The position numbers and the translations under genes were made by a program. The notes beneath the pieces were generated by a model. The model made no database searches. It was not told where the DNA came from and was given only the letters and a program-made list of their open reading frames with translations. 11,952 nt of DNA, taken from assembly GCA_046597185.1 (NCBI GenBank), contig JBKJLF010000894.1, positions 1-11,952 on the forward strand, in the 5' to 3' direction. Below, piece after piece: positions 4,694 through 11,952 of this stretch. Within the stretch, counting starts at the first letter, position 1, and each line of letters opens with the position of its first letter. Source of the DNA: CAMBDR01 sp046597185 (GTDB taxonomy: Bacteria; Pseudomonadota; Gammaproteobacteria; Burkholderiales; Burkholderiaceae_D).

Positions 4694-7279
4694 ATGAGTA
4701 AAACCAGCCCTATCCCTATTGATTCCACCAACCTGGACGACAGCTTTGACGAAAGCCCGGACGAGAATTTGACCGTCAGTTTGAGCGGCAGTGCTAAAGC
4801 AGGCCAAAGCGCCGACCAAAGCGCCGTTCCAAACTCGACCCCGAAAGCGAGCGCCAAATCGAGTTCCAACACGAGCCAGAAAGCGAACGCCAAAACCGGC
4901 CAGAAACCCAATGCCAAAGCAGGCAACAATCCAGCGGCGAGCGCCTATAAACGCGCCCCGGGCGGACGCGCCCCGGTCGAACGCCAACCCCTGCCTAATC
5001 GCTTGCTACGCCTGATTTCGGAAGCGCGCTGGATGGCGTTGGCTGGCTTGGGGGCGTTTTTTGTGTTGATTTTGTTTAGCTATACTAAAACCGACCCGGC
5101 CTGGTCGCATGCGAGCATGGTGCCCAAAATTGGCAATTTGGGTGGGCGCTGGGGGGCTTGGTTGGCCGATTTGCTGCTGTATATCTTTGGTTTTTCGGCC
5201 TGGTGGTGGTGTGTGTTGTTATTGCGTGCCGTTTGGCAGAGTTATTATCGCCATTCGCAGCAATTTTTGGCACAACAAGCGCAAGAAGAAGCGCACGAAT
5301 TCGATGCCTTGATCCGCTTGGTGGGATTTGCCTTCTTGCTGCTCCGTAACATGGGCCTGGAATTTTTACGCATGTATAGTTTAAAGGTGGCATTGCCGCG
5401 TGCGCCGGGTGGCGTGCTGGGGGAATTGTTTGGCGGCTTTTTAAACCATGCGTTCGGCTTTACTGGCGCAACCCTGGTATTGCTGCTGTTGATCGCGGCG
5501 GGGTGCAGCTTGTTTTTCCATATGTCGTGGTTGGCATTGGCAGAACGGATTGGCACCGTGTTGGAATGGTCGTTTTTGCGTGTGGTACGCGGTTATCAAG
5601 CCAGCGAAGACCGTAAATTGGGCCAAAAAGCCGCCGTCAAGCGGGAAGAAGTGGTGGTGCAAGAGCGTGCGCGCCAGGTGGATGCACCGCATATCAAAAT
5701 CGAACCGCAAGTGGTGGCGGTGCCGCGCTCGGAACGGGTGGAAAAAGAGCGCCAGGTATCGTTGTTTCAGGATTTGCCCGATACCAATTTGCCGCCCGTT
5801 GCCTTGTTGGATGAAGCCGCTGCGATACTGGAAACGGTGAGTGTGGAAATACTGGAATTTACCAGCCGTTTAATCGAGAAAAAACTCTCGGATTTTGGCG
5901 TGGTGGTCAAAGTGGTGGCCGCTTACCCCGGCCCGGTGATTACCCGCTATGAAGTGGAGCCTGCGGTGGGCGTGAAGGGGAGCCAAATCGTCAATCTGGC
6001 GCGTGATCTGGCGCGCTCACTCTCCTTTACTTCGATTCGGGTGGTGGAAACCATTCCCGGTAAAAATTGCATGGGGCTGGAATTACCCAATGCCAAACGT
6101 CAAATTGTGCGGCTGTCGGAAATTTTGGGCTCGAAAGTGTATAACGATGGCGTATCGAGTTTAACCATTGCCTTGGGTAAAGATATCGCCGGACATCCAG
6201 TGGTGGCGGATTTAGCCAAGATGCCGCATTTGCTGGTGGCAGGTACGACTGGTTCGGGTAAATCGGTGGGCATTAACGCCACCATTTTGTCGCTCTTGTA
6301 TAAGGCGGACCCGCAAGATGTGCGCCTGATTTTGATTGACCCCAAAATGTTGGAAATGTCGGTGTATGAAGGGATTCCGCATCTGCTGGCCCCGGTGGTG
6401 ACCGATATGCGCCAAGCCGGGCACGCCTTGAACTGGGCGGTGAATGAAATGGAGCGGCGCTATAAACTGATGTCGGCCCTTGGGGTGCGCAATTTGGCGG
6501 GCTATAACGCCAAAATTGCCGAAGCCAAAAAGAATGAAGTCTTGATCCCGAATCCCTTCAGCATCACACCCGATTCGCCCGAACCGCTGGAAAAATTACC
6601 AACCATCGTCATCATCATCGACGAATTGGCCGATTTGATGATGGTGGTGGGCAAGAAGGTGGAAGAATTGATTGCCCGTATCGCGCAAAAAGCCCGTGCT
6701 GCGGGTTTGCACCTGATTTTAGCGACGCAACGGCCTTCGGTGGATGTGATTACCGGCTTGATCAAAGCCAATATTCCGACCCGGATTGCGTTTCAGGTAT
6801 CGAGCAAAATCGATTCGCGTACCATTCTCGACCAAATGGGCGCGGAAACCCTGCTCGGTATGGGCGATATGTTGTATATGCCACCCGGCACCGGTTTGCC
6901 GGTTCGGGTGCATGGCGCGTTTGTGTCGGATGAAGAAGTGCATCGGGTGGTGAAGTTTTTGAAGGCGCAAGGCGCACCGAATTATATTGAAGGCATACTC
7001 GAAGGCGGCGTCGGCGATGAACCGGGTGAAGCGGGCGGTGCTGGCGGCGCGGCGGGTGAGGGCGGTGGTGAATCGGATGCCTTGTATGATCAGGCGGTGG
7101 CCATTGTGTTGAAAAATCGGAAAGCCTCGATTTCGCTGGTGCAGCGTCACTTGCGCATCGGTTATAATCGCGCCGCCCGGCTTTTGGAGCAAATGGAAAA
7201 CAGTGGCGTGGTGTCGAGCATGCAAAGTAATGGTAATCGCGATATTTTGGTGCCCAACAATAATGCCCAAGCTGAATAA
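4694..7279 (+). CDS. ftsK: DNA translocase FtsK
   Basis: FtsK is a septum-located hexameric motor that pumps chromosome ends apart and activates XerCD recombination at dif. With the ATG at 4694 the protein has 861 residues; a GTG at 4685 would add three, and neither has a good ribosome site. Residues 1-105 are polar and low in complexity (Ser, Ala, Lys, Asn, Gln). Membrane helices follow from about 110 to 285 (for example ALAGLGAFFVLILF and ATLVLLLLIAAGCSLFF). A charged linker leads to the translocase, with Walker A GTTGSGKS at 517-524 and Walker B IVIIIDE ending at D643-E644, then QRPSVDVITGLIKANIPTRI. A Gly-rich spacer at about 770-794 precedes the winged-helix gamma domain (SDALYDQAV to NRDILV), which reads polar KOPS sites. 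All key motor residues are present. lolA follows after 16 bp, probably in the same transcript. Confidence 0.97.
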   Translation: MSKTSPIPIDSTNLDDSFDESPDENLTVSLSGSAKAGQSADQSAVPNSTPKASAKSSSNTSQKANAKTGQKPNAKAGNNPAASAYKRAPGGRAPVERQPLPNRLLRLISEARWMALAGLGAFFVLILFSYTKTDPAWSHASMVPKIGNLGGRWGAWLADLLLYIFGFSAWWWCVLLLRAVWQSYYRHSQQFLAQQAQEEAHEFDALIRLVGFAFLLLRNMGLEFLRMYSLKVALPRAPGGVLGELFGGFLNHAFGFTGATLVLLLLIAAGCSLFFHMSWLALAERIGTVLEWSFLRVVRGYQASEDRKLGQKAAVKREEVVVQERARQVDAPHIKIEPQVVAVPRSERVEKERQVSLFQDLPDTNLPPVALLDEAAAILETVSVEILEFTSRLIEKKLSDFGVVVKVVAAYPGPVITRYEVEPAVGVKGSQIVNLARDLARSLSFTSIRVVETIPGKNCMGLELPNAKRQIVRLSEILGSKVYNDGVSSLTIALGKDIAGHPVVADLAKMPHLLVAGTTGSGKSVGINATILSLLYKADPQDVRLILIDPKMLEMSVYEGIPHLLAPVVTDMRQAGHALNWAVNEMERRYKLMSALGVRNLAGYNAKIAEAKKNEVLIPNPFSITPDSPEPLEKLPTIVIIIDELADLMMVVGKKVEELIARIAQKARAAGLHLILATQRPSVDVITGLIKANIPTRIAFQVSSKIDSRTILDQMGAETLLGMGDMLYMPPGTGLPVRVHGAFVSDEEVHRVVKFLKAQGAPNYIEGILEGGVGDEPGEAGGAGGAAGEGGGESDALYDQAVAIVLKNRKASISLVQRHLRIGYNRAARLLEQMENSGVVSSMQSNGNRDILVPNNNAQAE

Positions 7280-7286
7280 CATCATC

Positions 7287-7291
7287 AAGGA
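7287..7291 (+). promoter_or_regulatory. Ribosome binding site of lolA
   Basis: AAGGA stands four bases before the ATG at 7296. It supports that start over the earlier in-frame ATG at 7263, which would overlap the end of ftsK and put extra residues before the signal peptide. Confidence 0.55.
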
Positions 7292-7295
7292 TAGT

Positions 7296-7952
7296 ATGAC
7301 TACAGTTGAAAAGCGTGGCAAATGGCGGGTGGTATGGGTGCTGGCCATGGTGTTTACCACATGGTTGGCTGCGTTATTTCCTGCCTCGGCACAGGCGGGT
7401 GCGCTGGAGCAATTTAAAGCCTTTGTGGCCCAAAGCAAAGCGGCCAAGGGTGAATTTGAGCAACGGCAAATTAAGGATGGCGGTAAAATTTCCACGCCCG
7501 CGAGTGGCACCTTTGTGTTTGCCCGCCCCGGTAAATTTATTTGGACTTATCTGAAACCATATGAACAAGTGCTGCAAGCCGATGGTGACAAGCTCTATAT
7601 CTACGATAAAGACTTAAATCAGGTGACGATTAAAAAACTGGGTAATGCGCTCGGTTCAAGCCCTGCGGCCATTTTATTTGGTAGTAACGATCTAGAGCAA
7701 AATTTCAGCTTGAAAGAAGCCGCGCCCAAAGATGGGGTGGAATGGTTGGAAGCCACACCCAAGACCCGTGACAGCACCTTTGAATTAATCCGCATTGGTT
7801 TGCGCGGCGGGGTGCCGATTGCGATGGAATTGCGCGATTCCTTTGGGCAAATTTCTGCGCTGGTGTTCAAGAAATTCGAAAAAAATCCCGCCATCAGCGC
7901 TGATCAATTTAAATTCGTTGCGCCCAAAGGGGCGGATGTGTTTAATCAATAA
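7296..7952 (+). CDS. lolA: Outer-membrane lipoprotein carrier protein LolA
   Basis: LolA is the periplasmic chaperone that takes lipoproteins from the LolCDE transporter and passes them to LolB at the outer membrane. The 218-residue product has a basic start, a hydrophobic core (VVWVLAMVFTTWLAALF) and a likely signal-peptidase site after ASAQA at residue 34, leaving about 184 residues, normal for the family. The mature protein shows LolA features: ALEQFKAFVAQSKAAKGEFEQ; the strand pair SGTFVFARPGKFIWTY; LQADGDKLYIYDKDLNQVTIKKL; and a Ser-Pro-Ala-Ala-Ile-Leu-Phe-Gly stretch. It lies 16 bp after ftsK and 46 bp before rarA on the same strand. This ftsK-lolA-rarA order is common in proteobacteria. 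The gap to rarA is AT-rich without a visible hairpin, so read-through is likely. Confidence 0.95.
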   Translation: MTTVEKRGKWRVVWVLAMVFTTWLAALFPASAQAGALEQFKAFVAQSKAAKGEFEQRQIKDGGKISTPASGTFVFARPGKFIWTYLKPYEQVLQADGDKLYIYDKDLNQVTIKKLGNALGSSPAAILFGSNDLEQNFSLKEAAPKDGVEWLEATPKTRDSTFELIRIGLRGGVPIAMELRDSFGQISALVFKKFEKNPAISADQFKFVAPKGADVFNQ

Positions 7953-7998
7953 AATTTAATTTATAAATTCATTCAATTCAGTTTATCCAAAAACGCTC

Positions 7999-9297
7999 AT
8001 GTCTGATTTGTTTTCCGTAACGCCTACCAAGCCGCTGGCTGAAGCCTTGCGTCCGGCCACGCTGGACGAGGTGATCGGACAAACCCATCTGCTGGGGCCG
8101 GGTAAGCCTTTGCGTTTGGCGTTTGATTCCGGTCAGCCACATTCGATGATTTTATGGGGGCCGCCGGGGGTGGGCAAAACCACCCTGGCGCGTTTAACCG
8201 CCAACGCGTTTGCCTGTGAGTTTATTGCCCTGTCGGCGGTGTTTTCTGGCGTTAAGGATATCCGCGCGGCCATGGAGCAAGCCGAGCAATACCTGGCGCA
8301 GGGCAAGCGCACCATTTTATTTGTTGATGAAATCCACCGCTTCAACAAAGCCCAGCAAGACGCGCTGCTGCCGTATGCAGAAAGTGGCTTGATAACTTTC
8401 ATCGGTGCCACGACTGAGAATCCATCGTTTGAAGTGAACTCGGCGCTGCTGTCGCGTGCGCAAGTCTATGTTTTGAAGTCCCTGACAGATGATGAGTTGA
8501 AGCTGCTACTGAAACGGGCCCATGAAAACGCGCTTGATGGCCTTGTGTTTGATGATCTGGCGGTTGATACCATCATTGGCTATGCCGATGGCGATGCCAG
8601 AAGATTTTTGAACCTGCTGGAACAATGCAAAACGGCTGCTGGTGCTGCCGGGGTGCAGAAGATTGATGCTGATTTCATCCAGAATGCGTTAACGCTCAAT
8701 TCAAGGCGTTTTGATAAGGGGGGGGACAACTTCTATGACCAGATTTCGGCCTTGCACAAGTCGGTTCGTGGTTCCCATCCTGATGCGGCGCTCTACTGGC
8801 TGACAAGAATGTTGGATGGTGGCGCTGATCCTCGTTATCTTTCAAGAAGAATTGTTAGGATGGCTTGGGAAGACATCGGTCTGGCTGATCCACGTGCCAT
8901 GCAGATTGCCAACGACGCAGCACTGACCTTTGAACGCCTGGGTAGCCCGGAAGGTGAATTGGCACTTGGCCAAGCTGTAATTTATCTGGCAGTTGCTGCC
9001 AAGAGCAATGCGGGTTACAACGCATACAATCAGGCACGTGCTTTCGTGAAGCAGGACAAAAGCCGTGAAGTGCCTGTTCATCTGCGCAATGCGCCGACCA
9101 AACTGATGAAAGAACTCGGCCACGGCCACGCCTACCGCTACGCGCATGACGAGCCGCACGGCTACGCAGCGGGCGAAACTTATTTTCCCGAAGGCATCAA
9201 AGCACCCGGATGGTATCAACCCGTGGCGCGTGGGCTGGAGAGCAAAATCGCGGAAAAAATGGCGTTTTTGCGACAACTTGATGAAGATGCGCAATAA
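7999..9297 (+). CDS. rarA: Replication-associated recombination protein A (MgsA/RarA AAA+ ATPase)
   Basis: RarA is a cytoplasmic AAA+ ATPase related to clamp loaders that acts at stalled or gapped replication forks with SSB. The 432-residue length is normal. It shows PLAEALRPATLDEVIGQ at the start, Walker A GPPGVGKT at 54-61, Walker B ILFVDEIHRF (D110-E111), sensor-1 GATTENPSFE at 136-145, LLSRAQVY, and the C-terminal RarA tetramer region (ISALHKSVRGSHPDAALYW, LSRRIVRMAWEDIGLADP, KLMKELGHG). No ribosome site is clear before the ATG at 7999. Codon use is uneven: all seven AGA/AGG arginine codons lie between 8599 and 8859, in a stretch that also prefers AAG, GAT and CTG. The two ends use only CGN arginine codons, so the gene may be a recombinant mosaic. 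It remains intact and should be functional. serS, which often follows in Betaproteobacteria, is not seen here. Confidence 0.96.
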   Translation: MSDLFSVTPTKPLAEALRPATLDEVIGQTHLLGPGKPLRLAFDSGQPHSMILWGPPGVGKTTLARLTANAFACEFIALSAVFSGVKDIRAAMEQAEQYLAQGKRTILFVDEIHRFNKAQQDALLPYAESGLITFIGATTENPSFEVNSALLSRAQVYVLKSLTDDELKLLLKRAHENALDGLVFDDLAVDTIIGYADGDARRFLNLLEQCKTAAGAAGVQKIDADFIQNALTLNSRRFDKGGDNFYDQISALHKSVRGSHPDAALYWLTRMLDGGADPRYLSRRIVRMAWEDIGLADPRAMQIANDAALTFERLGSPEGELALGQAVIYLAVAAKSNAGYNAYNQARAFVKQDKSREVPVHLRNAPTKLMKELGHGHAYRYAHDEPHGYAAGETYFPEGIKAPGWYQPVARGLESKIAEKMAFLRQLDEDAQ

Positions 9298-9559
9298 ACA
9301 AACCTGACGGCCAGCCGTTTATCTTCCCAATAATGCAGTTCGTCGTGTGCTGCTCGTCTTGCATCTGGAAAACAACTATCATGGATGTTGGTTTTTATTT
9401 CAGGCTGGTTGACTTATGCACACCAGTTTGCTTAAAGAAGAAGGCAAGACAATCAGATGACGGGTAATGCGGGCGCTTTTTTAGTATGACAGCGTACAAT
9501 GGATTCCAATCCGCCTGATTGAACGGTAAAGTTATTTAATCATGTAATCGGAAAATAAC
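9298..9559. other. Intergenic region between rarA and pilY1
   Basis: No convincing gene or RNA is seen in these 262 bases. They hold a tight 5-bp inverted repeat just after rarA (9307-9318), a T run at 9477-9482 and a TACAAT at 9495-9500. Base composition is more AT-rich than the flanking coding sequence. It marks the change from the core rarA block to pilY1. Confidence 0.6.
9495..9500 (+). promoter_or_regulatory. Possible -10 box for pilY1
   Basis: TACAAT lies about 60 bases before the pilY1 ATG, within GCGTACAAT, identical to the nine bases before ftsK. No good -35 is visible at 16-18 bases upstream. A second pair, TTGAAC (9519-9524) and TGTAAT (9543-9548), is too close to the start to be preferred. 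Confidence 0.3.
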
Positions 9560-11952
9560 ATGTTCAATAAAAAACAATTCTCTGCTTCAGTACTGGGTGT
9601 TTCGCTGTTAGGGGCGATCATGAGTAATCTGGCCAATGCACAGATTGCACAAACGCCGCTGTTTTTGGGCGAGTCGCCATTCCCCAATATTATGTTTACG
9701 CTGGATAACTCCGACTCCATGGGCCTTGAATCGATGCCCGATGGTGTTGGCTGCGTTGACGTGGAGGCATTTTTGAGTGCCAAATCCTATACTGGCACAA
9801 CGGTGTGCCCCAGGGGCCGCAATGTGAGCGAGATTCTTCTCAGAAAGATGCGTTCGGTTAGTTATAACAAGATTTTTTATGATCCGAATATTCTTTATCT
9901 GCCATGGCAAAAGGCGAATACCGCACTGTACCCTCAGTCTGCGCCCAATTCTGCGCTACGTGACGCCAGAGCGCCCGATACCGCTGCCAACCGGGTGAAT
10001 TTAATTGACCCCGACACCAATTCTCAAAAGAGGTTTATTGCCTTTTACTACGATTATACGGGAACCACGCCCGCTGATATCGATAATGTAAATAAGTATA
10101 CCCTTCGCAAGATTGATTCCAATTGGGTCGGTGGCACCAAAAATCCTGACCGGACCGATTGTGCTGGTACGGTATGCACCTGGCAGGAGGAGCAGAATAA
10201 TTTCGCCAATTGGTTTACTTATTATCGCAAACGAACCTTCAGTGCGATTGCCGGTGTGTCGCAAGCGTTTAATCCTCTGGATGGCAAGCAACGCGTGGGT
10301 TATGCCAAGATTCATCTCACCAATGCCGATACAAATACCATCGATGGCCTTCCTAACCGTGTTATCGTGAAGGGGGTGCGGCGCTTCCTCGGTGCGGATC
10401 GGGCTGCATTTTATGATCAATTATTTGCCAATGAGGGGACCATCAATGGTACGCCATTGCTGCAAGCGATCGATCAAGTGGGACAATACTTTAGCCGCGA
10501 CGATGCGAAAGGCCCATGGTCCGATAATCCGGGTGGAGCAAGAACCTTACCCGACTCCAGTTGCCGTAAATCCTTCCATATATTAATGACTGATGGTTTT
10601 TGGAATGGGGCTGCGCCGACCACAGCGGGTATCAGTAATGCTGAAAATGTGGATGGCCCGACGATTCCTAATCCAAAGGGAAGGGCGTATACTTATCGGC
10701 CTGCTGCCAGTCCGGGGTATTACAATTCTGGTTTTGATAATACCTTGTCCAATGTGGCGATGTATTATTGGAATCATGACTTGCGGCCCGATCTGGAGAA
10801 TAATGTGCCGGCCAACACGGCTGATCCGGCTTTTTGGCAGCACGTTGTGCAATATACGGTGGGTTTGGGCGTGAATGGCACCCTTACCTTTCCAACCGAT
10901 GACGCAGCCTTAAGAACTGGTACGCTGCATTGGCCTGATGGTGCCCGAGCCAGAGTTGATGACTTATGGCATGCCGCCGTGAATGGCCGTGGTAGTTATT
11001 TCAGCGCGCAAAATCCAAAAGTCTTTCGTGAGAGTTTGAGTCGTGCCTTGGCCCAAATTAATATTGAAAGCGCGGCAGCCAGCAGTGTGGCGCTGAATTT
11101 CGATCAGACTGGCGGAGCCGATACCTTTTCTTTCATTCCCGGGTTTGAGTCTGGCACCTGGGTCGGGCATTTGACGGCACAGGCTGTGAATGCCACGGGT
11201 GACATCAGCACAGGCACGCCGCGCTGGCGTGCCGAGGCCGTGTTGCCAGCACCTGCGGCACGCAATATTGTGACGCATAATTTTACGGCCGCATCCAAGG
11301 GGCCGTTTCAGTATGCGAATTTGACGGGAACACAAAGAGCGGCCGTCAATGCGGATATTGTTGACTACCTGCGCGGTAGTGCGGCCAAGGAAAATAATAA
11401 TAATGGCCCATTCCGCAATCGTGTTGATAAAGATGGCGCGCCGAACAAGTTGGGCGATATTGCCAATTCCGCGCCAATTTATGTCCACAAGCTCGATAAT
11501 GGCTATAGCGCCATGCCGGGTTATCGCAGTTTCGTCGCGAGCAAGGCCAATCGCAATCCCATGGTGTATGTGGGCGCGAATGATGGCATGTTGCACGGTT
11601 TTGATGCCGCCACCGGGGTCGAGACCTTTGCCTTTGTCCCGGCTTCAGTGTACCCATTCCTGAGCTCATTGAGCTCCCCCGGTTACGTGCACCATTACTT
11701 TGTGGATGGTCAATTGAACGAAGGGGATGCGTATAATGGTACAGCCTGGCGTACCTTGTTAGCTGGCTCGACTGGTGCGGGTGCGCGCAGCGTATTTATG
11801 CTCGATGTCACCAATCCGGGCACAGTCGCCGCACCCGCTTTGTCGGGAACAAATATATTGTGGGAATTAAGCGGCGATGTTGGCCCCGCGCCCGAGGCTG
11901 ACCTGGGCAATATGCTCGCCAGAACCGAAGTGGTGCGTTTGCGTGATGGCCG
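9560..11952 (+). CDS. pilY1: PilY1/PilC-family type IV pilus tip protein, 3' end outside window
   Basis: From the ATG at 9560 the frame stays open to the window edge, giving 797 codons without a stop; GGAAA five bases upstream is a modest ribosome site. The N-terminus is a signal peptide (MFNKKQFSA, hydrophobic to about residue 20) with likely cleavage after NLANA at 27. FPNIMFTLDNSDSMG follows, whose D49-x-S51-x-S53 is a MIDAS-like metal site of a von Willebrand A-type fold; a strand ending MTDGFW (D345) fits the same fold. From about residue 631 LGDIANSAPIYV and, at 668-684, MVYVGANDGMLHGFDAATG mark the start of the PilC beta-propeller that is the hallmark of PilY1. The family sits at pilus tips with minor pilins and acts in adhesion, surface sensing and control of retraction. 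The propeller's calcium loop would lie beyond the window. No minor pilin genes (fimT, pilV, pilW, pilX) precede it. It uses AGA/AGG codons repeatedly, unlike ftsK. Confidence 0.9.
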   Translation, partial: MFNKKQFSASVLGVSLLGAIMSNLANAQIAQTPLFLGESPFPNIMFTLDNSDSMGLESMPDGVGCVDVEAFLSAKSYTGTTVCPRGRNVSEILLRKMRSVSYNKIFYDPNILYLPWQKANTALYPQSAPNSALRDARAPDTAANRVNLIDPDTNSQKRFIAFYYDYTGTTPADIDNVNKYTLRKIDSNWVGGTKNPDRTDCAGTVCTWQEEQNNFANWFTYYRKRTFSAIAGVSQAFNPLDGKQRVGYAKIHLTNADTNTIDGLPNRVIVKGVRRFLGADRAAFYDQLFANEGTINGTPLLQAIDQVGQYFSRDDAKGPWSDNPGGARTLPDSSCRKSFHILMTDGFWNGAAPTTAGISNAENVDGPTIPNPKGRAYTYRPAASPGYYNSGFDNTLSNVAMYYWNHDLRPDLENNVPANTADPAFWQHVVQYTVGLGVNGTLTFPTDDAALRTGTLHWPDGARARVDDLWHAAVNGRGSYFSAQNPKVFRESLSRALAQINIESAAASSVALNFDQTGGADTFSFIPGFESGTWVGHLTAQAVNATGDISTGTPRWRAEAVLPAPAARNIVTHNFTAASKGPFQYANLTGTQRAAVNADIVDYLRGSAAKENNNNGPFRNRVDKDGAPNKLGDIANSAPIYVHKLDNGYSAMPGYRSFVASKANRNPMVYVGANDGMLHGFDAATGVETFAFVPASVYPFLSSLSSPGYVHHYFVDGQLNEGDAYNGTAWRTLLAGSTGAGARSVFMLDVTNPGTVAAPALSGTNILWELSGDVGPAPEADLGNMLARTEVVRLRDG

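Noticed and set aside
4325..4987. 220-codon minus-strand frame with Gly/Ala/Phe/Arg repeats
   Set aside because: It is antisense to the kinase remnant and to the low-complexity FtsK N-terminus. The apparent repeats mirror the Ala/Lys/Asn coding repeats on the other strand.
6719..7510. Long open frame of 263 codons on the minus strand
   Set aside because: It lies antisense to the end of ftsK and the start of lolA, both certain genes. Its product is His/Arg-rich with no recognisable motif, which is typical of a shadow frame.
9307..9318. Rho-independent terminator after rarA
   Set aside because: ACGGC-CA-GCCGT has only a 5-bp stem with a 2-base loop, and the T run after it is just three bases. 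It is too weak to call.
9471..9483. Terminator at the T run in the rarA-pilY1 gap
   Set aside because: The six T residues follow only a 3-bp stem (GCG/CGC), not enough for a hairpin.
10964..11596. 210-codon minus-strand frame
   Set aside because: It is entirely antisense to pilY1, which has family motifs and stays open for 797 codons. The antisense product has no motif.

Overview
The window looks like a chromosomal segment of a betaproteobacterium. The main support is the gene order ftsK-lolA-rarA next to a divergent trxB, an arrangement I know from Burkholderiales and Neisseriales, together with moderate GC (about half by eye) and heavy use of TTG for leucine. An Oxalobacteraceae-like host is a guess, not a demonstrated assignment.

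Left end (1-1851, plus strand): an accessory pair. The first gene runs in from beyond the left edge and ends in a zinc metallopeptidase domain of the M35 aspzincin type (HEAAH, then DSRY). The second, 34 bp downstream, encodes a 252-residue protein built from two copies of one unrecognised domain with an exact 113-residue period. The layout suggests a toxin/effector and a duplicated partner, possibly an immunity protein. This is the best candidate in the window for an undescribed system.

Core minus-strand block (1853-3526): thioredoxin reductase trxB reading leftward into an Smr-domain protein, probably co-transcribed. A perfect TATAAT lies upstream of trxB. The Smr gene ends 1 bp from the end of the accessory pair.

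Decayed block (3675-4606, plus strand): two adjacent genes that each keep head and tail but lack the middle. One is a periplasmic substrate-binding protein of the branched-chain amino acid/amide type, still an open frame. The other is a sensor histidine kinase reduced to its membrane helix plus the last part of its ATPase domain, out of frame. They look like relics of a ligand-sensing pair.

Core plus-strand block (4694-9297): ftsK (division DNA translocase), lolA (lipoprotein chaperone) and rarA (AAA+ replication-fork ATPase). A 10-bp tandem repeat abuts a TACAAT box just before ftsK. The centre of rarA has codon use unlike its two ends.

Right end (9560-11952): the first 797 codons of a PilY1/PilC-type type IV pilus tip protein, open to the window edge. 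It carries signal peptide, MIDAS-like and propeller-start motifs, and uses AGA/AGG codons that are rare in the core genes. serS, which I would expect after rarA, is not seen. No rRNA, tRNA, insertion sequence or CRISPR array was recognised.
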